A stretch of DNA of 64,000 nucleotides, taken from Klebsiella sp. RIT-PI-d. Its GTDB lineage: Bacteria; Pseudomonadota; Gammaproteobacteria; Enterobacterales; Enterobacteriaceae. The DNA is taken from contig NZ_LGIT01000009.1 of NCBI RefSeq assembly GCF_001187865.1, positions 310,001 to 374,000 of the forward strand, given 5' to 3'. A program made the position numbers and the translations under genes. The notes under the pieces were generated by a model, which was not told where the DNA came from, did no database searches, and worked only from the letters and a program-made list of their open reading frames with translations. Positions 20,435 through 29,048 of the stretch are shown piece after piece. Numbering within the stretch: the stretch's first letter is position 1; each line of letters opens with the position of its first letter.

Positions 20435-20549
20435 TGATGTAAATAAACGGTTCAATATCCGATCTGCAACGTTTCTTAGTTGTTAAATCCCGCCCAATGC
20501 TCTAGAAACAAAATGTAACATCTCTCTGACTCAGGCCAGGAACACAACT

Positions 20550-22655
20550 ATGAATAATTCAGGGAAATACATCATATGGGCATTGCTTGCGGTCGTTGGA
20601 GCATTTGCGCTGGGCTTTATCGCTCTTCACCGCGGAGAGCAGATTAACGCATTATGGATTGTGGTCGCGTCCGTGTGCGTTTATCTGATCGCATACCGTT
20701 TTTACGGCCTTTACATTGCCAGAAAGGTACTGGCAGTCGATCCCACGCGCATGACGCCAGCGGTACGTCATAACGACGGGCTGGATTATGTGCCTACCGA
20801 TAAGAAAGTGCTATTCGGACACCACTTTGCGGCAATCGCCGGGGCAGGTCCGCTGGTCGGCCCGGTTCTGGCCGCGCAAATGGGCTACCTGCCGGGGATG
20901 ATTTGGATCCTGGCCGGGGTAGTGCTGGCAGGGGCGGTACAGGACTTTATGGTGCTGTTCGTGTCCACGCGCCGCGACGGACGTTCGCTGGGTGAACTGG
21001 TGAAAGAAGAGATGGGCGCAACGGCAGGAATTATCGCGCTGGTGGCCTGTTTTATGATTATGGTGATCATCCTGGCGGTGCTGGCGATGATTGTCGTCAA
21101 GGCGCTGACCCACAGCCCGTGGGGCACCTACACCGTGGCCTTTACCATTCCGCTGGCGCTGTTTATGGGGATTTATATCCGTTATTTGCGCCCGGGACGA
21201 ATTGGTGAAGTATCGGTAATTGGTCTCTTCTTTCTGATCTTCGCTATTATCTCCGGCGGTTGGGTAGCAGAAAGCGAAACCTGGGCACCGTACTTCGACT
21301 TCACCGGGGTTCAGTTAACCTGGATGCTGGTAGGGTACGGATTTGTGGCGGCTGTGCTGCCGGTCTGGCTGCTGCTGGCCCCGCGCGACTATCTGTCAAC
21401 TTTCCTGAAAATAGGCACCATTATTGGTCTGGCGGTCGGCATTTTAATTATGCGTCCGACGCTGACCATGCCGGCGATGACCAAATTTATTGACGGCACC
21501 GGCCCGGTCTGGACCGGTAATCTGTTTCCGTTCCTGTTTATTACCATTGCCTGCGGGGCGGTATCAGGCTTCCATGCGCTGATCGCCTCCGGGACAACGC
21601 CAAAGATGCTGGCAAATGAAAATCAGGCCTGCTTTATTGGCTATGGCGGCATGTTAATGGAATCCTTCGTGGCAATTATGGCGCTGGTGTCGGCCTGTAT
21701 TATCGACCCGGGCGTGTACTTTGCCATGAACAGCCCAATGGCGGTGCTGGCCCCGGCCGGCACTGTGGATGTTGTGGCGTCTGCGGCGCAGGTGGTCAGC
21801 AGCTGGGGCTTTAGTATTACGCCGGAGACATTATCGCATATCGCCAGCGAGGTGGGGGAGCAGTCCATTATTTCGCGGGCGGGTGGCGCACCGACGCTGG
21901 CTGTGGGGATGGCTTATATCCTGCACGGCGCGCTGGGCGGATTGATGGACGTCTCTTTCTGGTATCACTTTGCTATTCTGTTTGAAGCGCTATTTATTCT
22001 GACGGCGGTGGATGCGGGAACGCGTGCGGCACGGTTTATGTTACAGGATCTGCTGGGGGTGATGGCGCCGGGCCTTAAACGTACCGACTCATTACCCGCT
22101 AACCTGCTGGCGACGGCGCTGTGCGTGCTGGCGTGGGGATACTTCCTCCATCAGGGAGTGGTCGATCCGCTGGGCGGGATTAATACCCTCTGGCCGCTGT
22201 TTGGTATTGCTAACCAGATGCTGGCGGGCATGGCGCTGATGCTGTGCGCCGTGGTGCTGTTCAAGATGAAACGCCAGCGCTATGCCTGGGTGGCGCTGGT
22301 GCCAACGTCGTGGTTGCTAATCTGTACCCTCACTGCCGGATGGCAGAAAGCGTTCAGCCCGGATGCAAAAATTGGCTTCCTTGCTATCGCCAATAAGTTC
22401 CAGGCGATTATCGACAGCGGCACCATTCCACCGCAATATACGCAATCCCAGCTGGCACAGCTGGTATTTAATAACCGCCTGGACGCGGGCCTGACTATCT
22501 TCTTTATGGTCGTGGTGGTGGTACTGGCGCTGTTCTCTGTCAAAACGGCGCTGGCAGCGTTGAGGCAGAATGGCGTGACGACGAAAGAAACGCCGTATCA
22601 GCCGATGCCGGACAACCTCGATCAGATTGTAGCGCGCTCGAAAGGGGCGCACTGA
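20550..22655 (+). CDS. cstA: Carbon starvation protein / pyruvate transporter CstA
   Basis: A 701-residue inner-membrane protein with about 16-18 hydrophobic segments, same length as E. coli CstA. It was first described as a peptide-uptake protein and later as a pyruvate transporter. Landmarks are GHHFAAIAGAGPLVGPVLAAQ near the N-terminus and SGFHALIASGTTPKM in the middle. It is followed by ybdD, the usual partner, after a 9-bp hairpin. A candidate CRP site precedes it. Confidence 0.95.
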   Translation: MNNSGKYIIWALLAVVGAFALGFIALHRGEQINALWIVVASVCVYLIAYRFYGLYIARKVLAVDPTRMTPAVRHNDGLDYVPTDKKVLFGHHFAAIAGAGPLVGPVLAAQMGYLPGMIWILAGVVLAGAVQDFMVLFVSTRRDGRSLGELVKEEMGATAGIIALVACFMIMVIILAVLAMIVVKALTHSPWGTYTVAFTIPLALFMGIYIRYLRPGRIGEVSVIGLFFLIFAIISGGWVAESETWAPYFDFTGVQLTWMLVGYGFVAAVLPVWLLLAPRDYLSTFLKIGTIIGLAVGILIMRPTLTMPAMTKFIDGTGPVWTGNLFPFLFITIACGAVSGFHALIASGTTPKMLANENQACFIGYGGMLMESFVAIMALVSACIIDPGVYFAMNSPMAVLAPAGTVDVVASAAQVVSSWGFSITPETLSHIASEVGEQSIISRAGGAPTLAVGMAYILHGALGGLMDVSFWYHFAILFEALFILTAVDAGTRAARFMLQDLLGVMAPGLKRTDSLPANLLATALCVLAWGYFLHQGVVDPLGGINTLWPLFGIANQMLAGMALMLCAVVLFKMKRQRYAWVALVPTSWLLICTLTAGWQKAFSPDAKIGFLAIANKFQAIIDSGTIPPQYTQSQLAQLVFNNRLDAGLTIFFMVVVVVLALFSVKTALAALRQNGVTTKETPYQPMPDNLDQIVARSKGAH

Positions 22656-22668
22656 TCGTCCTCTGACT

Positions 22669-22695
22669 ATCCCTCCCTCATCCCAGGGGAGGGAT
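22669..22695 (+). repeat. Hairpin between cstA and ybdD
   Basis: ATCCCTCCC (22669-22677) pairs perfectly with GGGAGGGAT (22687-22695) around a 9-nt loop, with no T-run. In the cstA-ybdD transcript it could stabilise the cstA mRNA or lower ybdD expression. Its C/G-rich arms resemble those of the repeats at 20324 and 29013. Confidence 0.6.
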
Positions 22696-22714
22696 GACGT
22701 TTTATGGAGTAGCT

Positions 22715-22912
22715 ATGTTTGATACCCTTTCTAAAGCAGGAAAGTATCTGGGGCAGGCGGCGAAAATGATGATTGGCGTACCGGATTACGACAATTATGT
22801 TGCGCACATTCGCGCCACCCATCCCGATCAAACCCCGATGACCTACGAAGCGTTTTTTCGTGAGCGTCAGGATGCGCGTTACGGCGCGAAAGGCGGCGTA
22901 AAGTGCTGTTAA
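22715..22912 (+). CDS. ybdD: Small CstA-associated protein YbdD
   Basis: A 65-residue protein of the YbdD/YjiX family, ending in the typical [11 protein letters not shown] with a double cysteine. These proteins are encoded directly after CstA/BtsT-type transporters and are thought to be needed for transporter function. The ATG at 22715 follows GGAG by 5 nt; a longer frame from 22694 starts inside the preceding hairpin. Confidence 0.93.
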   Translation: MFDTLSKAGKYLGQAAKMMIGVPDYDNYVAHIRATHPDQTPMTYEAFFRERQDARYGAKGGVKCC

Positions 22913-22931
22913 CTACGCCGTCTGAGCGCAG

Positions 22932-24020
22932 TTAGCCGCCGAAATACTCTACTTTTTCGATAGCAGCACGCAGTGTTGCCGGGGTCAGCGTGACCGGCAG
23001 ATAGTGAATGGACTCTACCGGGCGCAGGGTATGCGCAATCACCCGATCCAGCGCATCATGATCGTTAATATCGACGTCCAGTTCGGCCAGGCGAGTGGGT
23101 AACTGAAATCGCTGGTAAGCCGCGTTAAGCTGCGCCAGCACATCGTCCTGACCGAGCAGGGCGCTTTGTACCAGAATACCGTAAGCGACTTTTGTCCCGT
23201 GGAGGAATTTCTCCGTCTGCGGCAATACCGTCAACCCGTTATGCACCGAGTGCGCCGCCGCTACGCGGGTGTAGCGCTCGCCTAATCCGCCTACCATGCC
23301 GCCGCCGGCAATAATCGCTTCTACCACATCACAAAATGGCTGCGTCAGTTCACCGCGCTGCCGATCGGCCAGCGCCTGCTCACTTTGCGCCAGCAACACG
23401 TCGCGGATCGCCAGCGCACTATTAATGCCGAGACGCACCGTCAGGGGCAGATTTTCCGGCTGCGGTGCCAGTACCACGGCTTCATACCACTTTGCCAGCG
23501 TGTCACCGATGCCCGCCAGCAGGTATTCCGCCGGGGCATTAAGGATAATGTGCGGCTCCACCAGCACCAGAAAGTTGGCATCAGCAAAAATTTCAAAGTG
23601 CAGCGCCTGTCCGGCATCGTTGTACCACACCGAAAGCGGTGTCCAGGCCGCACAAGTAGCGGCAATGGTCGGGATGGCGACAAACGGCAGGCCGAGCCGA
23701 CGAGCCAGCGCTTTGGCCGTATCCAGCAGCGCGCCGCCGCCGACGCCAATCACTACTGCCCGGTCATCTCCGGCGATGTGTGCCAGCCGATCCACCTCTT
23801 TTTCACTACAGTGCCCGCGAAACAGAACGTGTTTTGCCCCCGGCGCGTTGAAGGCTTCCGGCAGATAAGGTCGTGCACCGGCAATCGCCCGCTCGCCATA
23901 AACCCATATTGCTCGTGACAGCTGCTCATCACGATAGAAATCGCTCAGCCGCGCGAGGCTGCCGCTGTGGGCGTAATAGTTGGCCGGGCCGGGAACGACG
24001 CGAATATCAGTATTGCTCAT
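22932..24020 (-). CDS. hcxA: Hydroxycarboxylate dehydrogenase HcxA (YbdH)
   Basis: A 362-residue iron-type/glycerol-dehydrogenase-family oxidoreductase, same length as E. coli YbdH/HcxA, which reduces 2-oxoacids such as 2-oxobutyrate with NADPH. The GVGGGALLDTAKALA nucleotide loop and the histidines of the metal site (RVAAAHSVHNGLT) are visible. AAGGACA precedes the ATG. It is convergent with ybdD. Its promoter shares the intergenic region with the ABC operon, where MetJ-box-like sequences are found. Confidence 0.93.
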   Translation of the reverse strand: MSNTDIRVVPGPANYYAHSGSLARLSDFYRDEQLSRAIWVYGERAIAGARPYLPEAFNAPGAKHVLFRGHCSEKEVDRLAHIAGDDRAVVIGVGGGALLDTAKALARRLGLPFVAIPTIAATCAAWTPLSVWYNDAGQALHFEIFADANFLVLVEPHIILNAPAEYLLAGIGDTLAKWYEAVVLAPQPENLPLTVRLGINSALAIRDVLLAQSEQALADRQRGELTQPFCDVVEAIIAGGGMVGGLGERYTRVAAAHSVHNGLTVLPQTEKFLHGTKVAYGILVQSALLGQDDVLAQLNAAYQRFQLPTRLAELDVDINDHDALDRVIAHTLRPVESIHYLPVTLTPATLRAAIEKVEYFGG

Positions 24021-24056
24021 GGTGTGTTGTCCTTTTGCGTGATCGCTAACCTGATG

Positions 24057-24080
24057 TTATGTCTGGACATCCGGATGGCT
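24057..24080. promoter_or_regulatory. Candidate triple MetJ operator, hcxA / ABC-transporter promoter region
   Basis: Three contiguous in-phase octamers, TTATGTCT, GGACATCC and GGATGGCT, each match the MetJ box AGACGTCT at five of eight positions. Weak tandem boxes are typical of natural MetJ operators. The site lies between the divergent hcxA and ABC operon starts and fits the strong MetJ sites further along the same island. Confidence 0.45.
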
Positions 24081-24184
24081 AATAATATTTTGTTTTATGT
24101 TATGCCTTTTCTGTCGTTGCCAGTCAAGGCGATCGCAGGAAATATACGCTAAATCAAAACATTAATAATAAGGAGCCACCGCCG

Positions 24185-25687
24185 ATGGAAGCCAGTCGCC
24201 TTGAAATGCGCGGGATCGGATTAGCCTTTGCCGGCGTGAAAGCCCTTAATCAGGTCAATTTCAGCCTGAACGGCGGATCGGTGCACGCGTTAACCGGGGC
24301 CAATGGCGCGGGGAAATCGACATTGATGGCGGTATTGTCAGGCACCTGGGATCACTATGAGGGCGAGATTGTCATCAATAACGCCGTCGTCAGTATCCGC
24401 TCGCCGCTGGATGCCAAACGACTGGGTATACATCTGGTCCAGCAAGAAGTTGATGTGGCGCTGGTTCCCGGATTAAGTATTGCCGAAAACATCATGCTGG
24501 ACGCGCTGGCGGAGCCTGGTCACGGCTATCGCTGGGGTGAGATTCGACGCCAGGCGCGCGCGGCGTTAGCCCAGCTTGATATCACCCTCGACGTGCGCCG
24601 CGGAATTGACCGCTGCACGCTTGCAGAGAAACAGCAAATTCTGCTGGCGCGGGCGCTGTCTCACCACTGCCGATTTTTGATCCTTGATGAGCCAACCGCG
24701 CCGCTGGATCGTCACGAGAGCGAGCGTCTGTTTAGCGTGGTTCGCCGTCTGCAGCAGCAGGGTATCGCGGTGGTATTTATTTCCCACCGCATCCACGAAC
24801 TGAAGGCCATTTGCGACACCCTGACCGTGCTGCGCGATGGCAAGCTGGTTGAGAGCGGGCCAATGGCCTCCCTGAGCAGCGAGGCGATCGTTGAGAAAAT
24901 GCTCGGTCATGAACTACGTGATATCTATCCGCCGCGCCGTCCAGCGTGCGGCGAAGAGAATCTGTTAGCGATTGACGGCCTGCACGATTCTACGCTGTTG
25001 AAAGATATCTCCCTGCGCCTGCGCAAAGGCGAAATTCTCGGCATTGCCGGGCTGGCAGGGGCGGGAAAAACGGAGCTGTGTAAGGCGCTGTTCGGGGCAA
25101 CTAAAAGCCGCAGTCAACGCGGGGAGTTAAACGGTCAGCCGTGGCATCCACGCGATCCCGCAGACTCTGTCGCCCGCGGTCTGGCACTGGTGCCGGAAGA
25201 ACGGCGTAAAGAGGGCATTTTCGTTGAGGAAACGATTGCCATGAATCTGGCGGTCAGCGCCGATGACAGCTTTTCACGCTGGAGTCTTTTTGGACATCGA
25301 CAGGCATGGCGCTGGGCGCAGGAAACCATTGCCCGGGTCGGCGTCAGAACCACCGGACCCGGACAGACGTTGCGGCGTTTATCCGGCGGCAACCAGCAGA
25401 AAGTGGCGATCGGCAAATGGCTGCGAAGCGATGCCAGCGTGCTGATTTTCGACGAGCCAACCAAGGGCGTCGACGTCAAGGCGAAAACGGATCTCTTTCA
25501 ACTGATCGACGGGCTGGCGCGTGAAGGGCGGGGCATTATTTACGCGTCCGGCGAGTTTAATGAACTTGTCGGCTTGTGCGACCGAATTTGCGTGCTCTGG
25601 GATGGGCGCATTGTGGCAGAAATCGCGGGCGAAGCCGCCCGGGAAGAGACCTTACTTTATTATTCGACCGGAGGAACGGCGGCGTGA
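24185..25687 (+). CDS. Sugar-type ABC importer, tandem ATPase (RbsA/MglA family)
   Basis: A 500-residue ATPase with two ABC modules, as in ribose/galactose importers. The first has Walker A GANGAGKST (~38-46) and a DEPTAPLD Walker B. The second has a degenerate GLAGAGKTE P-loop, the RLSGGNQQK signature and DEPTKGVD. AAGGAG precedes the ATG. It is the first gene of a four-gene operon (ATPase, permease, binding protein, LVIVD protein). Substrate is not determined by sequence; the neighbouring mtnK/mtnA make 5-methylthioribose a good guess. Confidence 0.9.
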   Translation: MEASRLEMRGIGLAFAGVKALNQVNFSLNGGSVHALTGANGAGKSTLMAVLSGTWDHYEGEIVINNAVVSIRSPLDAKRLGIHLVQQEVDVALVPGLSIAENIMLDALAEPGHGYRWGEIRRQARAALAQLDITLDVRRGIDRCTLAEKQQILLARALSHHCRFLILDEPTAPLDRHESERLFSVVRRLQQQGIAVVFISHRIHELKAICDTLTVLRDGKLVESGPMASLSSEAIVEKMLGHELRDIYPPRRPACGEENLLAIDGLHDSTLLKDISLRLRKGEILGIAGLAGAGKTELCKALFGATKSRSQRGELNGQPWHPRDPADSVARGLALVPEERRKEGIFVEETIAMNLAVSADDSFSRWSLFGHRQAWRWAQETIARVGVRTTGPGQTLRRLSGGNQQKVAIGKWLRSDASVLIFDEPTKGVDVKAKTDLFQLIDGLAREGRGIIYASGEFNELVGLCDRICVLWDGRIVAEIAGEAAREETLLYYSTGGTAA

Positions 25688-26679
25688 GCAAAGCCCTTTC
25701 AGCAACAGCGGCGGTTTTATCCCGTCGGCAATTTTTCGATTTTCTTTTTAAATGGGGGGTGCTGCTGACGGTCGTCGCGCTGATCGCCATTTTTGGTCTG
25801 GCGTCGGACAACTTCCTCGACCCGTTCAATATTATCAACATCCTGCGCTCAATCGCCATTGTTACGGTGATTGCAATTGGCGTATCCATTTCGCTGACCG
25901 TCGGCGGGTTCGATCTTTCGGTCGGCTCCACCGCCTCGCTGGCGAATTCGCTGGTGATCTCGCTGTTTGTCTGGCACGGCTTTGGCACCACCGGCGCGAT
26001 CCTCTTAACCCTGGCACTCTGCCTGCTGGTAGGGCTGTTTAACGCTTTTCTGATCGTTGTGCTGCGTATTCCCGACATGCTTGCCACCCTCGCCAGTCTG
26101 TTTGTGATCCAGGGCGTGGCGATGACCTACAGCTACGGTGGGTCGATCACCGAAAACATGGTGCTGCCGGACGGCGAAATGGCCGAGGGGACGATCCCCG
26201 CCGCCTTTAGCCTGCTCGGGCAGGTGCCGACAATTGTCATCATTATGCTGGTGGTGACGGTGCTGGCACAGCTTGGTCTGTCGCTGACTACCCATGGACG
26301 ACGGATGTATGCCATTGGCGGCAATACCGAAGCCGCACGTCTTTCAGGCATCCGCACCACCCGTTACAAAGTGGCAGCCTACCTTATTGCTTCTTTACTG
26401 GCCGGACTTGGCGGCATTCTGCTGGCTTCAAGGATCGGCTCATCGCAGGTCAATGCCGGCGGGGGCTATTTGATGGATGCCGTGGCTGCCGCCTGGATAG
26501 GTTTTTCACTGGCCGGCTCGGGTAAGCCAAATGCGCTGGGAACGCTGGTGGGCGCGGTGATCCTTGGCGTGCTTTCCAACGGTCTGGTGATGCTTTCGGT
26601 ACCGTATTACGCCATGGACATTATTAAGGGGCTGGTGCTGGCCGGCGCTCTTGCATTGACCTATTTCCAGCGACGCTAA
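25684..26679 (+). CDS. Sugar-type ABC importer permease (RbsC family)
   Basis: A 331-residue permease of the RbsC/AraH type with about 8-10 membrane segments. The family loop GGNTEAARLSGIRTTRYKV and GGFDLSVGSTASLANSL are visible. I place the start at the GTG at 25684, overlapping the ATPase stop (GTGA) and preceded by GGAGG nine bases upstream; the frame is open further upstream inside the ATPase gene but without support. A single permease implies a homodimer. Confidence 0.88.
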   Translation: MSKALSATAAVLSRRQFFDFLFKWGVLLTVVALIAIFGLASDNFLDPFNIINILRSIAIVTVIAIGVSISLTVGGFDLSVGSTASLANSLVISLFVWHGFGTTGAILLTLALCLLVGLFNAFLIVVLRIPDMLATLASLFVIQGVAMTYSYGGSITENMVLPDGEMAEGTIPAAFSLLGQVPTIVIIMLVVTVLAQLGLSLTTHGRRMYAIGGNTEAARLSGIRTTRYKVAAYLIASLLAGLGGILLASRIGSSQVNAGGGYLMDAVAAAWIGFSLAGSGKPNALGTLVGAVILGVLSNGLVMLSVPYYAMDIIKGLVLAGALALTYFQRR

Positions 26680-26699
26680 CTTTTCAGGGGAAAAGAGAC

Positions 26700-27764
26700 A
26701 TGAAAAAGATAACGCTTTCACTGCTGACGCTGGGACTTCTGAGCGCGCTGCCAGGGTATTCCGCTACGCCAGCACCGATCCCGGCCGCGATTGCCGATCA
26801 TCAGGGACCGGTACGTATTGCGGTGATCCGCAATCTTGGGTCCGATGATAACACCACGCAGTTTGTCTCCGGGGCGGTCCTCGAAGGTAAAAAGCTTGGC
26901 TTTAAGGTCAGCACGTTCCTGAGCAACGGCGACGACGCTAAATTCCAGGATTTTGTTAATCAGGCCATCAGCCAGAAATATGACGGTATTATCCTGTCTC
27001 AGGGACGCGATCCGTACTCGACGGCGCTGGTAAAAAAAGCGGTCGAAGCCGGGATCAAGGTTTCTGTGTTTGATACCGCAGTCACCGGCGAGATCCCGGG
27101 CGTGACGGTCACTCAGCAGGATGATGCCTCGCTGACCGATCTCTCCTTCGGCGAGCTGGTTAAGGATTTCAACGGCAAGGCCAATATCATTAAGCTGTGG
27201 GTGGCGGGCTTCCCGCCAATGGAACGCCGTCAGGCCGCCTATAAAGCGCTGCTCAAGCAGAATCCGGGAATTAAAGAGCTGGAGTCAATTGGTGCCGTCT
27301 CTTCTGACGTGCAGGGTGATACGGCGAACAAAGTTGGCGCGGTGCTGGCGAAGTACCCGAAAGGGCAAATTGATGCCATCTGGGGTACCTGGGATGCGTT
27401 TAGTCAGGGCGCGTATAAAGCGCTAAAAGAGAACGGCCGTACTGAAATCAAACTTTATAGTATCGACATCTCTAATCAGGATCTTCAGTTGATGCGTGAA
27501 TCCGGCAGCCCGTGGAAAGTAAGCGTGGCGGTCGATCCTAAGCTGATTGGGGCCACCAACGTGCGTTTAATCGCCAATAAGATTGCCGGAGAACCGACGC
27601 CTGCGGCCTACGATTTCAAAGCTGCCGCCATCCCTCAGGCGCTGCTGGCCAGTCAGCCGGGCGCAGTGAACGTGGCCGGGCTGGGTAAAATTATTCCGGG
27701 CTGGGGCCAGACAGAAGATTTTATCGCGCCGTGGTTTGCGACCCTTGAAGCAAAAAATAAATGA
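26700..27764 (+). CDS. Periplasmic substrate-binding protein of the sugar-type ABC importer
   Basis: A 354-residue class I (Peripla_BP_4, ribose-type) binding protein. Signal peptide MKKITLSLLTLGLLSALPGYS with cleavage near YSA|TPAP, then RIAVIRNLGSDDNTTQF, and the two-lobe pattern with QAISQKYDGIILSQG and GTWDAFSQGAYKAL. It defines the specificity of the importer; aromatic and charged residues of the site (WVAGFPPMERRQAAY, WDAF) do not match ribose or galactose proteins closely enough to name the ligand. The stop overlaps the next start in ATGA. Confidence 0.9.
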   Translation: MKKITLSLLTLGLLSALPGYSATPAPIPAAIADHQGPVRIAVIRNLGSDDNTTQFVSGAVLEGKKLGFKVSTFLSNGDDAKFQDFVNQAISQKYDGIILSQGRDPYSTALVKKAVEAGIKVSVFDTAVTGEIPGVTVTQQDDASLTDLSFGELVKDFNGKANIIKLWVAGFPPMERRQAAYKALLKQNPGIKELESIGAVSSDVQGDTANKVGAVLAKYPKGQIDAIWGTWDAFSQGAYKALKENGRTEIKLYSIDISNQDLQLMRESGSPWKVSVAVDPKLIGATNVRLIANKIAGEPTPAAYDFKAAAIPQALLASQPGAVNVAGLGKIIPGWGQTEDFIAPWFATLEAKNK

Positions 27765-29002
27765 GTACGCTGCCTGTGCCCGAATACAGCCGCAATATGC
27801 GGCTGATTGGCCATAGCGACCAGGGCGGTCGTCCGGACGGCGTGCAACTGATGGTACATCGCGGTTTTGCTTACATCGGGCATATGGTGTCGCAAGGTTT
27901 TTCAATTGTTGACGTGCGTGACCCGAAAAACCCCGAAGCGGTAGGCTATGTTCCTGCGCCACCGGGTACCTGGAATGTGCACCTTCAGGCGCATGACGAT
28001 CTACTGCTGGTGATCAATGCCCGCGATCTGTTCGCTGATGCCCGTTTTGCCGATGAAAAGGTGTACTACACCCGTCAGGTGGGCGAAACCGTCGGCGATA
28101 TCCAGGACAAAGGCTGGAGCGCAGGAATGCGGGTATTCGATATTTCCGTGCCGGATAAACCGCGTGAGATAGGTTTCCTCTCCCTCGACGGGATCGGTAT
28201 TCACCGCATCTGGTATGTCGGTGGCCGCTGGGCATATGTTTCCGCGCTGATCGACGGGTTTACTGACTACATCTTCCTGACCATCGATCTTGCCGATCCG
28301 CGTAAACCGGAAGTCGCCGGACGCTGGTGGCTACCGGGGATGAATCAGGCGGCAGGTGAACAGCCCGCGTGGCCAGAGGGAAAACGGTATGCGTTACATC
28401 ACGCTATTATCGCTGGCGATACCGCCTATGGCAGCTGGCGGGACGGTGGCTTAACGCTGCTGGATGTAAAAGACAGAACCCAGCCGAAGCTAATTAGCCA
28501 CCGCAACTGGAGCCCCCCGTTTGGCGGCGGTACCCATACGGCGCTGCCGTTGCCGGATCGCGATCTGCTGGTGGTGCTGGACGAAGCCGTGCTCGACAAC
28601 CAGCAAGATGGTGAAAAGCTTATCTGGCTATTTGATATTCGTGAGCCGTCGAACCCGGTGAGTATTTCAACCTTCCCGCAGCCGAATGAAGTCGATTATG
28701 TGGCGAAAGGGGCGCACTTTGGGCCACATAACCTGCATGAAAATCGGCCGGGGAGTTTTGTCAGCTCAACGCTGATTTTCGCCACGTACCAGAATGCAGG
28801 CGTACGCGCGTATGATATTTCAGATCCGTACCGTCCGGTCGAAACCGGTGCGTTAGTGCCTGCTGCGCCACAGAAAATGATGGATACACGACCAGGCAGA
28901 CCGCAGATTATTCAGTCCTGCGATGTGTTTGTGGACGCGCAGGGGATCATTTACAGCACGGATTACAATGGCGGGTTGTCGGTGATTGAGTATCGCGGAT
29001 AA
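27761..29002 (+). CDS. Cytosolic LVIVD-repeat beta-propeller protein, function unknown
   Basis: A 413-residue protein without signal peptide. Repeats of the type hhhhD-x-x-D/E-P-x-x-P occur at ~47-62, ~123-138, ~172-187, ~231-246, ~288-303 and ~348-363, with a last strand LSVIEYRG at the end: a six- to seven-bladed propeller of the LVIVD family. About once per blade a His (or Cys) precedes the inner strand: H74/H78, H148, H213/H214, H259, H323/H326 and C387. These could ring the central channel and bind a metal. It overlaps the binding-protein gene by 4 nt, so it belongs to the importer operon and is probably an enzyme acting on the imported compound or a product of it. No named function is known to me. 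Confidence 0.8.
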   Translation: MSTLPVPEYSRNMRLIGHSDQGGRPDGVQLMVHRGFAYIGHMVSQGFSIVDVRDPKNPEAVGYVPAPPGTWNVHLQAHDDLLLVINARDLFADARFADEKVYYTRQVGETVGDIQDKGWSAGMRVFDISVPDKPREIGFLSLDGIGIHRIWYVGGRWAYVSALIDGFTDYIFLTIDLADPRKPEVAGRWWLPGMNQAAGEQPAWPEGKRYALHHAIIAGDTAYGSWRDGGLTLLDVKDRTQPKLISHRNWSPPFGGGTHTALPLPDRDLLVVLDEAVLDNQQDGEKLIWLFDIREPSNPVSISTFPQPNEVDYVAKGAHFGPHNLHENRPGSFVSSTLIFATYQNAGVRAYDISDPYRPVETGALVPAAPQKMMDTRPGRPQIIQSCDVFVDAQGIIYSTDYNGGLSVIEYRG

Positions 29003-29012
29003 ACCACTCTAA

Positions 29013-29033
29013 CCCTCTCCCTGAGGGAGAGGG
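29013..29033. repeat. C-rich/G-rich palindromic intergenic repeat, copy 2
   Basis: CCCTCTCCC, TGA, GGGAGAGGG: a perfect 9-bp stem with a 3-nt loop, followed by further G-rich sequence. It lies between the convergent LVIVD-protein and mtnK genes and shares its core with the element at 20324-20370. It could serve as a bidirectional transcript end. Confidence 0.7.
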
Positions 29034-29048
29034 CAGGGGGAAGTGGGG

